This document shows, piece after piece, positions 17,731 to 26,262 of a stretch of DNA of 64,000 nt. The DNA comes from Chloroflexota bacterium (GTDB lineage: Bacteria > Chloroflexota > Anaerolineae > Aggregatilineales > J027): positions 1 to 64,000 of the forward strand of contig JACRBG010000051.1 of the NCBI GenBank assembly GCA_016234595.1, given 5' to 3'. Each line of letters begins with the position of its first letter. The first letter of the stretch is position 1. The translations under genes and the position numbers were made by a program. The notes under the pieces are model-generated. The model was not told the DNA's origin. It saw nothing but the letters and a program-made list of their open reading frames with translations, and did no database searches.

Positions 17731-18783
17731 ATGGATAGTATAGAAAAAGACGTTTCCCATTTTCTAAATCACACGCTCAGTTTGGGCCTATCGGACAACA
17801 CAGTACGGGTTGTGCTGGCGATTGTCTTGTTTTTGCTGACCCTATTGGCCCGCCGCATCGTTGACCGCGTGTTGGTACTGATTGCTAAATTGATGGGACG
17901 CAGCAAGACCACCCTTGATGATCGCCTTGTGATGGCATTTGATATACCCGTTAAGCTGCTGGTGACGATTGTTGGTTTTTGGGCTGCACTTGACGTATTA
18001 AAGATTGGGCCGGAGATCAGTCAAATTTCGGATCAGGCTTTTATCGCTATTGTCACGGCCATCATCTTCTGGGGGCTGTATCGCTCAATTGACGTACTGG
18101 TGGATTCGCTAGAAACGCAACGGAATCGTATCAAACGCATTGATACCAATGTTGCCCGTTTCTTACGACAAATTGGGCGTGCACTGGTGCTGATTTTTGG
18201 CATTGTGTTGGTGATGGAGCAGTTTGGCTATAACCTGAGTACACTGGTCGCTGGGTTGGGCATTACAGGCTTGGCAATCGCATTGGCAGCCCAAGATGCC
18301 CTTTCTAATCTGATTGGCTATTTTGTGATTATGGCCGATTCGCCTTTTCAGGTGGGCGATCATGTGGTGGTCAAAGAGAGCGAGGGTACGGTCGAGGGTT
18401 TGGGATTCCGCACCACACGCATCCGTAAATATGACCAATCACTAGTCTTCGTACCCAATCGCGATGTTGCCAGTTCAAGTGTGATCAATTGGTCGCGTTT
18501 GAACAAACGGCGCTTAGAAATGACACTCAACATCAAACGGGAGACCCCACCCGAAAAGATTTTAGGGGTCGTCACCAGTATCCGTACAACCTTAAATGCC
18601 CATGAGCGAATCATCGCGGATTCGCCCGTTGTCCAGTTTATAGCGATTGATGGGTCAGCTTTGCAAATCCATATTGCGGCTTATTTTAGTGTCTCTAAAA
18701 CGGAGGCCTTCCTAGCCATCCAGCAAGACATCAACCTGTTGGTCTTGAAGATTTTAAGCCACTACACGGTCGAATTTGCCTAA
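17731..18783 (+). CDS. MscS-family mechanosensitive channel
   Basis: Small-conductance mechanosensitive channel homologue, 350 residues. Three or more TM segments precede the pore helix GLGITGLAIALAAQDALSN, followed by the MscS beta domain (FQVGDHVV, GTVEGLGFRTTRIRKYD, VFVPNRDVASSSVINWSR) and an alpha/beta C-terminal domain. It releases solutes on hypo-osmotic shock and sits in the cytoplasmic membrane. Its stop lies 3 bases from the stop of the convergent histidine kinase, with no terminator visible between. Confidence 0.93.
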   Translation: MDSIEKDVSHFLNHTLSLGLSDNTVRVVLAIVLFLLTLLARRIVDRVLVLIAKLMGRSKTTLDDRLVMAFDIPVKLLVTIVGFWAALDVLKIGPEISQISDQAFIAIVTAIIFWGLYRSIDVLVDSLETQRNRIKRIDTNVARFLRQIGRALVLIFGIVLVMEQFGYNLSTLVAGLGITGLAIALAAQDALSNLIGYFVIMADSPFQVGDHVVVKESEGTVEGLGFRTTRIRKYDQSLVFVPNRDVASSSVINWSRLNKRRLEMTLNIKRETPPEKILGVVTSIRTTLNAHERIIADSPVVQFIAIDGSALQIHIAAYFSVSKTEAFLAIQQDINLLVLKILSHYTVEFA

Positions 18784-18786
18784 ACA

Positions 18787-21381
18787 TTACCACTTGCTGT
18801 CGTCATCAACCTCATTATCGTTATCGTCGGAGAGAGCCTCATCTGAGGCTTCTACTTCGGCTAACGCTTCCTCTGCCGCTGCTTTGGCCGCCGATGTTAA
18901 ACCCACCCGACTGGCGGCTGGATTGATAATAGTTGGGTTCGGCTCGATGAAGGGGGCGTTTTTGTCTTCCTCTTCCTCAGCGGCTTTGACTGGCTCAACT
19001 GGTTTTTCAATCGGGGCAACTGAGGCTGCAATGGCAGGTTTGGCAGGCTCTTTGCTCAGGGCGGCTATCCCCGCAGGCGGCTTGGGTTGGGTTGGGCGAG
19101 CAGTGGGTGTACCACCTGAGAAGGTCATCACACGGCGTCCGCCTTCAGGTGGGGTGATGGGCAAAACAATATAGAAGGTGCTACCGGGTAGTTTGTCTGG
19201 ATCAAAGCCTTCGCTCTCGGCCCAAACACGACCCCCATGCCCCGTAATGACACCACGCGCGATGGTCAAACCCAAGCCGGGGCCAGCCCCCATAAATTTC
19301 GTTGTGCCGGTTGAGTGTAGGCCGGGATCGGTGGTGCGGAAGAATTTTTCAAAGATGGCCTCGTGGTTTTTGGGGTCAATCCCAATCCCCGTATCCTTGA
19401 TGGCGATTTGAATTTCATCTTTGCCCGTTTGGGTATTCGAGACCAAGCTGCCAATAATGTCAATCCGTCCGCCATCGGGGGTAAATTTGACGGCGTTTAA
19501 GACTACGTTGCGGATGGCCTGCACTAAACGTTGCATATCGGCCTCAACAACGGGCAAGCCTCGCAAGCCACGCGCCGTCAGCGACTGTTTGCGGTTGCGG
19601 ATGCTCTCTTGGAGGGGTTCAATTGCTAAGCGCACCACATTTTCAATGGTGGTTTGGGCAAAACGCAGATCCATTGCGCTGAGGTCAAGCTGGCTGACAT
19701 CCAACATATCACCAATCAGGGTTTCCAAGCGGTCAGCTGCGCGGCGCAAATTGGCCGTCAAGCCTGTCAATTGATCTTGATCAAGAATCCCCTGTTCGTT
19801 GAGGGCTTCGATAATATCCGTATGGCCGCGAATTTGGGCCAGTGGGGTACGTAATTCATGGCTGGCAATGGTAATGAAGTCAGTTTTTACAGCGTCTAAG
19901 GCTTCCAATTGGCGTTTGGCGGCTTCAAGGCGTTTATTGCTTTCCGCGACATCATGTTCGCGCTTACGGAGGTCATCCACTAAACGTGAATTGCGCAGGG
20001 CAATCCCTGTTTGATTGGCAATAGTAGTTAGCAGTTCAAGGTCACTGGCGGAAAAAGGTGCATCGTTCGACTTTGGCCCACACGCCAGAATACCAATAAG
20101 CCGACTCTGTACAATAATTGGGGCAAAGGCCGCCATGCGTAATTGACGGAAAAATTCGCGCTCTACTACAATCACCTCAGCATATTCTTTGGAATAGTCG
20201 AGGTCGAATTGCAATATCGGACGGCGATGTTTCACCAGATGGGCGTAGATGCCACTTTCGGCACTCAGCCAGCCTTGTGTCGGCGGCATTTCGCCCAGCG
20301 CGACTTTGTGGGGTTCAATTCTTAATACATTCGAGTGGTCGCCTGTCGAGACTAAAAGGAGTGCCCCACGCCGCACCCGTACCACGTCACGCAGAGTGTT
20401 CATAACGACTTGGGCAAGTTCATCAATTTCCACCACACCAGTAATCGCCTCGACAAAACGGCGAACTTCGGAGCTGACATCATCCACCTCTTGCCGCATT
20501 AAACGAGCAGTAAGGGCTTGTGAAATCAAATAGAGTGGGCCATATAGGGCCGCCGCAATCAGCGCCAAACCAACCAGCACTACACGGCGATTTTGCACAT
20601 CCTCTGGCTTAATTTCATCGGCTATCAGCAGTACGGCCCAGATCAAAACGGCAGTGATAAGGGTCAGAACAAAATTAATGGTGGTGAGGCGAATGGTCTG
20701 ACGGATGTCCACAACCCGCAATTGAATCACGCCATAGACGACCCCACTGAGGCCGACTAATTGAATTAACCAACCCACTTCGCGCAGAAATTCGGTGTGG
20801 CTAGCGTTTAAGACCGCCCCCATTAACACAAACGGCACAACCATCGCCCAAAATAAGGCACGATTGGCAACTTCGGGTAAACCAGCAGCATAAAAGCGTT
20901 GGAATGATAAACCGAGCAAGATAATGGCAATAATGGCCCATCCGCCAATGGCTACTAAACCAGCTGGTTCGGGGTCTTTGATAAGATCAGCAATCCAATT
21001 TTCCGTACCGAGATGCGAGTCTCCAAAGGCCCCCAGCCCAACCAATGCAGCACACCAGCCGATGCCCAAAACGAGGGCAATCACCCCGACTTGGCGCTTT
21101 TGCAGGAAAAAAATCAGGGTTAAAACGGTATAGGCGACCAGCATGAAACTCAACAGATAAATGACCAGCGAAGTTTGGGTCAGATGGTCTTTTACAAAAT
21201 CACCGCTATCCGGCGACACAATCGAAACTAAGCTTGCTAGTGTCGCAAAAATCAAGACACCCATTAACCAGCGCATGATTTCTGTGCCGATTTTGGGACG
21301 ATTGCGCCATACAATCGCAAGCAGGCCGAAATACAGCAGAGTGATTATGCCGGCAATGACTGATGAGGCTTCGAGTTCCAC
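18787..21381 (-). CDS. Sensor histidine kinase with multi-TM input, GAF domain and long acidic tail
   Basis: 864 residues from a GTG start with GGAG upstream. About nine hydrophobic segments occupy residues 5-290, then a GAF domain (about 315-465), a short coiled coil, HisKA with the phospho-acceptor His508 in IASHELRTPL, and HATPase_c (N box NVVLNAVKFTP 625-635, DTGIGI 663-668, GPGLGL 700-705). Residues 746-864 are a Pro/Ala-rich then acidic low-complexity tail. No response regulator is encoded next to it, so it is an orphan kinase in this window. Signal unknown; the polytopic N-terminus suggests membrane or lipid-soluble cues. Confidence 0.9.
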   Translation of the reverse strand: MELEASSVIAGIITLLYFGLLAIVWRNRPKIGTEIMRWLMGVLIFATLASLVSIVSPDSGDFVKDHLTQTSLVIYLLSFMLVAYTVLTLIFFLQKRQVGVIALVLGIGWCAALVGLGAFGDSHLGTENWIADLIKDPEPAGLVAIGGWAIIAIILLGLSFQRFYAAGLPEVANRALFWAMVVPFVLMGAVLNASHTEFLREVGWLIQLVGLSGVVYGVIQLRVVDIRQTIRLTTINFVLTLITAVLIWAVLLIADEIKPEDVQNRRVVLVGLALIAAALYGPLYLISQALTARLMRQEVDDVSSEVRRFVEAITGVVEIDELAQVVMNTLRDVVRVRRGALLLVSTGDHSNVLRIEPHKVALGEMPPTQGWLSAESGIYAHLVKHRRPILQFDLDYSKEYAEVIVVEREFFRQLRMAAFAPIIVQSRLIGILACGPKSNDAPFSASDLELLTTIANQTGIALRNSRLVDDLRKREHDVAESNKRLEAAKRQLEALDAVKTDFITIASHELRTPLAQIRGHTDIIEALNEQGILDQDQLTGLTANLRRAADRLETLIGDMLDVSQLDLSAMDLRFAQTTIENVVRLAIEPLQESIRNRKQSLTARGLRGLPVVEADMQRLVQAIRNVVLNAVKFTPDGGRIDIIGSLVSNTQTGKDEIQIAIKDTGIGIDPKNHEAIFEKFFRTTDPGLHSTGTTKFMGAGPGLGLTIARGVITGHGGRVWAESEGFDPDKLPGSTFYIVLPITPPEGGRRVMTFSGGTPTARPTQPKPPAGIAALSKEPAKPAIAASVAPIEKPVEPVKAAEEEEDKNAPFIEPNPTIINPAASRVGLTSAAKAAAEEALAEVEASDEALSDDNDNEVDDDSKW

Positions 21382-21442
21382 GCGGTTATTAACTCCATGA
21401 TGTGTTAGTTAAAAAATCAGACCGCCGTCCCTATTATAAGCC

Positions 21443-22090
21443 CTATCCCCAAATTTGCACTGTTGCCCGAGGCGCAAAAGGCGATGTCCGCGTCGGAAGC
21501 GGCGTCCATGTTGGATAAGGCGTACGAGTGGGTAGTGGTGTTAAGGTTGCTTCAGGCGTCCATGTTGGTGGCAAGGTATTTTGAATAATAGGCGTGCTGG
21601 TTGGACGTGGTGTAAAGGTCATGGATGGTGTAAAACTGGGGCTAGGGGTAAACGTCTTGGTAGCTGGGATAGGCGTCGGTTCATCATTTTGCGATTGGCT
21701 TACCAACGCGGCGACTAAAACCACAACCAGCATAATAACCACAGCGATACCCAGCATCACCCAATCTTGCTGCGACAAAAATGGCTGTTGCGGTTGGCGA
21801 GGGGCAAAAGCTGCCGCTAAGGGGTCTTCCGGTAAGGTGGGAGATTCACCCAGTTGTTGAAGGGCCGCACGTGCGACGGTGTTATTGGGATCAATTTGGA
21901 GGACACGCCGCAGCGCCATCACCCGTTCATCCCGAGTAGTTGCAGCCGAAGCCAGCCACATCCACCCCGCCGCAAAGTTGGCATCCTGCGCCAAAACCTG
22001 TTGTAATAATTGCCGACCTTCCGTCGGATTACCCGATTGAATAAGTTGAATAGCTTGTTCAAGTAGGCGATTAAGTTCTGATGACGCCAC
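21443..22090 (-). CDS. TPR-repeat membrane protein with Pro/Thr-rich tail
   Basis: 215 residues from GTG with GGGAG 7 bases upstream. Two TPR-like helical hairpins cover about residues 1-72 (LLQQVLAQDANFAAGWMWLA, then the RRVLQIDPNN pattern), followed by one TM helix (about 107-128) and a Pro/Thr/Ser-rich tail rich in TP repeats. Topology would place the TPR inside and the tail outside. No specific function can be assigned. Confidence 0.75.
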   Translation of the reverse strand: MASSELNRLLEQAIQLIQSGNPTEGRQLLQQVLAQDANFAAGWMWLASAATTRDERVMALRRVLQIDPNNTVARAALQQLGESPTLPEDPLAAAFAPRQPQQPFLSQQDWVMLGIAVVIMLVVVLVAALVSQSQNDEPTPIPATKTFTPSPSFTPSMTFTPRPTSTPIIQNTLPPTWTPEATLTPLPTRTPYPTWTPLPTRTSPFAPRATVQIWG

Positions 22091-22183
22091 AAGACGACTC
22101 CCAGAGGTACAATTGATCCATCTAAAATCCTACAGGGAAATGGTGGAATGGGCAAACAGCGAGGTTAAGACAAGGCTAAATGG

Positions 22184-23230
22184 TTAGTTTGCGATTAAGG
22201 CACGGGCCACTTCTTCGGCAGTCGTTCGGCGCATTCGATATTGGGCAGGTAAATTGGCCTGAACATTTTCACCTGACCGGAAACGGCGAATGGCGACGGC
22301 GTAGTCGGCATTACGCAGATTTACATAATACAACGCGATGATGCTACCATCTTTTTGCGGCCATTCTTGGGTGGTAATAGTCAAATCCTCGCTCATACGG
22401 TTGCGCGTGCCACCAACAGCGATTTGCCACAGTTCCGGTGGTAGCCACACTAAATTTGCGCCGACTCGTAATACATGATGTTGACCATAGACGTTGACCA
22501 GTGGCCCCCAAAAACGATAGGGTGGCTGGACAACCGAACGGCCTAGAATTTGGCGGATGGCATTGGGGTCATTCTCTAGGCGTTCTGGCAAGCGTTCACT
22601 TTCTTCCAGCAGCCACCAGCCACCATAGACCTCAGCCGACTCCAATAGGGATTTTAGGGTCACCTGCCCACTGCGAAATGACTCCGAAGGCAAGCTAATC
22701 ACGGGAATAGATTGGGCCGTGAATTGGGTATAGGCGAGGGGGTCACGTTTGCTGTCCAGATTAAGCATAAACACCACATAGACATGATCCCATTTCTCGC
22801 CCTGCATCAAGGCAATATCAGCCTCGGTTTTCTCAATATCCACATGTTCCTGAATCGCGGTGACGCCTTTTAATAAATTGGCTCGATGGGACTCCCCATA
22901 CATCTGCCATTCCAGCGTGAAAGGTTTTTTGTGAGCCATGCGCTCACCCAATTCCAAAACGAGCCACGTTCCCGCAATTTTCTTGGCAACATTTTCGGGG
23001 GTACATTCCGGCAGGCTTTCAAATTCATGGGCAAAGTGATGCTGCTTAACATCGCCTTTTTTAGCGATCATTGGCCCGCCGCAAATGGGGCAGATATAGC
23101 CCTGTGCGCCACGCCCTGCTAACGAAATGGGCACAGGATGTTTACGGCTATCAAGTGCCCAACCATACATAGGTTGTTGGGATGGGTTTGGGGGAAAATG
23201 GGCTTGTTGAGTCATATTAGGTTGTCTCAT
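22184..23230 (-). CDS. CoiA-like zinc-ribbon / nuclease-fold protein
   Basis: 348 residues. The N-terminal half resembles competence protein CoiA: a short zinc-ribbon YICPICGGPM followed by HHFAH, then a region with the restriction-endonuclease-like spacing TAIQEHVDIEKTEADIAL, where Glu and Asp could form a metal site. The C-terminal 150 residues are not recognised. Start could be ATG 23230 or the in-frame ATG at 23215. Neighbouring genes give no link to DNA uptake. Function is inferred from the CoiA-like region only. Confidence 0.6.
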   Translation of the reverse strand: MRQPNMTQQAHFPPNPSQQPMYGWALDSRKHPVPISLAGRGAQGYICPICGGPMIAKKGDVKQHHFAHEFESLPECTPENVAKKIAGTWLVLELGERMAHKKPFTLEWQMYGESHRANLLKGVTAIQEHVDIEKTEADIALMQGEKWDHVYVVFMLNLDSKRDPLAYTQFTAQSIPVISLPSESFRSGQVTLKSLLESAEVYGGWWLLEESERLPERLENDPNAIRQILGRSVVQPPYRFWGPLVNVYGQHHVLRVGANLVWLPPELWQIAVGGTRNRMSEDLTITTQEWPQKDGSIIALYYVNLRNADYAVAIRRFRSGENVQANLPAQYRMRRTTAEEVARALIAN

Positions 23231-23293
23231 TTCCTTACCATCTCAGTATACCGCTACTGCCTAGCCCGCTTCCATGCCCATTTTTGCGGGGTT

Positions 23294-24586
23294 TTACCGT
23301 AACGCAAAGGCGATCCATCCTACATTTTCGGTCGTTGTCGGCATTCTCAGCGGGGTTGCAATCTGTGCCACAGTATCATAAATCATCACCTGCGTGCTGC
23401 TAAAATCCCCATAGGCAATCGCATAAAGACTATCGCCCAGTGGCTGCAAATTGGTAATGACGCTGGTGGCAGTCTCATCAGGCCATGCTTGATAAGTGCC
23501 ACTTGTCACATCAACGCTCAAAATTTGGGTCTGCGGCGGGTCATCAAAAATAGCCCGTACCAAGAAGTGGGCCTCATCTAGCCAATCAATCGGTTCGACC
23601 AAAATATGGTTTGCCATCCTTGGAAATAATACATCGCGTGGCAACACCCGCAGATGTTCGAGGCTTTCATCCGAGGCCATCCCAATCACCAAAGCCCAAC
23701 CCGATGAGTCAGGTTGCAAGGCGGCCCATGCGCTGAGGTCAGGTTCAAAAATCGGCTGGGCAGGAAAAGCGATGCTCGGCCATTGGCAGTCTGTATCCCC
23801 CCTTATTGCCATCACACAAATCTGGGTTGTAGGAAACTCATCGGCTGCAAAATAGAGCAAATCTGGGTCAGGAATGCTAAACCCAATCGCATCGCTGGAT
23901 TGCGACCATGTAATGCTCGGAAACCAATCCACTTCACTGCCCGTTGCTACGGTGGGAAATGTGATGGGGTCGCCAATGATTTCCCCGGTCGCCACATCTA
24001 AAATTTCAATGACGGCAGGATCGGAAAAATCTTGATAATGACCGGGGCGATAGACGGCTATTTTACTGTGGTCAGGGGATGGAAGCAGCACTCCACCAGC
24101 ACCGGGAGGGGCAATTTCGGTTGGCTTATTCTCGGCAATATTCCATTGTTGAATGTCATGGCGGTTTTCATAACCATAGGCCGAAGTGTAAAAATCAATT
24201 GTGTTAAACCAAAGAGTCGTATCAGAAACCCAATAAGGGGTCGAAAAACGTGGAGCACTGTCTGGAATAGCCGGGTTTGCAAGAAAAATATCAGCCGAGA
24301 GAGAGGCCACAACATCGCCAGAATCCACCGCCAACACACTCAGATTTTCGCCCGTATGATAGGCGATTTGGGTACGATTTGGGGAAAGCGCCGCTGCTTG
24401 AACATCTTCGCCCACTCGCACCCGAACATTACCATTGGCATCGGATACCCATAATTGGTTTGCACCCACCCAAGCTACGATTGGCAAATTTTCAGGAATT
24501 GATTGGGCTTGTATATGATGGGTGATTTCCATACCGCCCAACACTAATCCAGCCATCAAAATTGTGAGAATTTTTCGGTAGACCAA
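23294..24586 (-). CDS. Secreted beta-propeller-like protein (TolB/WD40-like)
   Basis: 430 residues. The start is TTG at 24586, supported by AAAGGAG 7 bases upstream and by the resulting signal peptide (residues 1-27, cleavage near IQAQS). Repeating beta-rich units with SPNRTQIAYHT, SPDHSKIAVYR and WSQSSDAIGFS are characteristic of TolB-type propellers. It is exported but has no catalytic motif that I recognise. It lies downstream of the complex I terminator and has a TATAAT at 24620-24625 without a clear -35 box. Confidence 0.7.
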   Translation of the reverse strand: MVYRKILTILMAGLVLGGMEITHHIQAQSIPENLPIVAWVGANQLWVSDANGNVRVRVGEDVQAAALSPNRTQIAYHTGENLSVLAVDSGDVVASLSADIFLANPAIPDSAPRFSTPYWVSDTTLWFNTIDFYTSAYGYENRHDIQQWNIAENKPTEIAPPGAGGVLLPSPDHSKIAVYRPGHYQDFSDPAVIEILDVATGEIIGDPITFPTVATGSEVDWFPSITWSQSSDAIGFSIPDPDLLYFAADEFPTTQICVMAIRGDTDCQWPSIAFPAQPIFEPDLSAWAALQPDSSGWALVIGMASDESLEHLRVLPRDVLFPRMANHILVEPIDWLDEAHFLVRAIFDDPPQTQILSVDVTSGTYQAWPDETATSVITNLQPLGDSLYAIAYGDFSSTQVMIYDTVAQIATPLRMPTTTENVGWIAFALR

Positions 24587-24628
24587 TGTTCGGCTCCTTT
24601 AGCTAACCCAACAAACCTCATTATAAAC

Positions 24629-24662
24629 AAAAACGCCCCACCTCTATTCTAGAAGCAGGGCG
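24629..24662 (-). terminator. Rho-independent terminator of the nuo operon
   Basis: On the - strand CGCCC...GGGCG with an inner CTTCTA/TAGAGG pairing around a GAA loop is followed by TTTTT. It lies 22 bases after the nuoN stop. Confidence 0.75.
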
Positions 24663-24683
24663 CGGAGAGCGTAATCGTTGGGT

Positions 24684-26246
24684 TTACAGACGGAACAAGT
24701 CAAGTCCGGCTTGGGTAGCCCAATCAACCACCGGGCTAATCAAGAACGTACCGAGCAAAAGGATGGCGACAGCACTGGCTGCCATCACAAAACCATAGGG
24801 GGCTGGCACGGCAATCGGTTTTTCATCATCGGCGCTGCGGTCAACATACATGACCTTAATGACCACTAGATAGTAGTACAGCGCAATGATGGCATTCAAT
24901 ACCCCAATTACAGCTAACCATGTTAGGCCAGCATCAACGGCAGCCCGGAACAGCAAGAACTTGCCAATAAAACCCGCCGCCGGGGGAATCCCAGCAAGTG
25001 AGAGCAGGGCAATCGTAATGCCCATCGCCAACCAAGGATTGCGACGGCTGAGACCCGCCATATCGGCAATTGTTTCGGAGCCAGTGGCATTCGTAAACAA
25101 AATGAGACAGGCAAAAAACAGCGTGTTCGTAAAGACGTACATGAACATATAATACGCCACCGCTGCGGCACCATCGCCAGATTTGGTGGTGGCAATCGCT
25201 GCAACACCCATCAGGGTATAACCCGCCTGTGCAATCGAGCTATAAGCAATCAGACGTTTGATGTTACGCTGGCTAAGGGCCACCACATTGCCGAGGGTCA
25301 TGGTGATAACGGCGAGGATGGATAACAATTGCACCCAAATCTCGCTGTAATTTTTGATATGGACAGTGACCAATTCGGCTGGGGGGAAAACAGCCAACAA
25401 GAAACGAGTCAAAACTGCAAAACTTGCCGCTTTCGAGACCACTGAAATGAAAGAAGTCACCGGAGTGGGTGAACCTTCATACACGTCGGGTGTCCAGAAG
25501 TGGAAGGGTACGGCGCTAATTTTGAAGCCGAACCCAACTGCTACCAACATCAACGCCACAATAATAGGGGCATCGTCTTGACGACCGCTGGCAAGAGCTT
25601 CACCAATACGGTAAATGTTGGTATGACCACCCGAAAAACCGTAGAGCAGGCTTAAACCGTAGAGCAAAAAGGCCGAAGTGAACGCGCCAAACAGGAAATA
25701 TTTCATCCCGCTTTCGGCACTACGGGTGGCAAAGGCTTCTTGGGTCGCATCAGGGGTTTCGGGACGACGCACAAAACCCGACAGCACATATAACGTGATG
25801 GAGAGGGTTTCGAGCGAGATGAAAATCATGACCAAGTCGGCGGCACTGCTTAACAGACTAGCCCCCATCGTGGCAATGATAATCAGGGCATAAAACTCAC
25901 CTTTATAACGCAGGCGGCTATCACCCATGCCCATCATACAGGTCAGGCCACCCACTAATGTGACCATAACCGTAAAAATCTTGGCGAGGTCGTCACTGCG
26001 TACCATCCCACCCAAGATCAATTGTTCAGAAACTTTCAGGCCATCACTGGGCACCAGTAGCCAAGAGAGGCCACCAATGACCAGCATCCCGATACCCGCC
26101 ATGTAACCCACGCTCTTACGGCGGCTGGCAGGTAAAAACAAATCCATATAGATGACGATTAAAAGTAAAATCGTCATCAAGATTTCTGGCAAAATCGCCA
26201 GAAAACTACGGGTATCATCACTACTAAACTGCATCAGTTCAGGCAC
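24684..26246 (-). CDS. nuoN: NADH-quinone oxidoreductase subunit N
   Basis: Antiporter-like proton-pumping membrane subunit of complex I, 520 residues with about 14 TM segments. Key charged residues are kept: the TM5 Glu in MIFISLETLSITLYVLSGF and the TM7 Lys in GFGFKISAVPFHFWTPDVYEG. The GTG at 26246 is chosen because AGGAGAG lies 7 bases upstream. It is the last gene of the cluster, 16 bases after nuoM. Confidence 0.95.
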   Translation of the reverse strand: MPELMQFSSDDTRSFLAILPEILMTILLLIVIYMDLFLPASRRKSVGYMAGIGMLVIGGLSWLLVPSDGLKVSEQLILGGMVRSDDLAKIFTVMVTLVGGLTCMMGMGDSRLRYKGEFYALIIIATMGASLLSSAADLVMIFISLETLSITLYVLSGFVRRPETPDATQEAFATRSAESGMKYFLFGAFTSAFLLYGLSLLYGFSGGHTNIYRIGEALASGRQDDAPIIVALMLVAVGFGFKISAVPFHFWTPDVYEGSPTPVTSFISVVSKAASFAVLTRFLLAVFPPAELVTVHIKNYSEIWVQLLSILAVITMTLGNVVALSQRNIKRLIAYSSIAQAGYTLMGVAAIATTKSGDGAAAVAYYMFMYVFTNTLFFACLILFTNATGSETIADMAGLSRRNPWLAMGITIALLSLAGIPPAAGFIGKFLLFRAAVDAGLTWLAVIGVLNAIIALYYYLVVIKVMYVDRSADDEKPIAVPAPYGFVMAASAVAILLLGTFLISPVVDWATQAGLDLFRL

Positions 26247-26262
26247 AGTTACGCTCTCCTAA

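Noticed and set aside
18776-19174. Ser/Ala-rich + strand frame antisense to the kinase tail
   Set aside because: Low-complexity shadow of the kinase acidic tail; no ribosome binding site or family motif.
22184-23230. CoiA-like gene as part of a DNA-uptake locus
   Set aside because: No com genes nearby; only the N-terminal half resembles CoiA.
24620-24625. TATAAT before the secreted propeller gene
   Set aside because: No -35 box at proper spacing, and it overlaps the end of the nuo terminator; left as a remark only.
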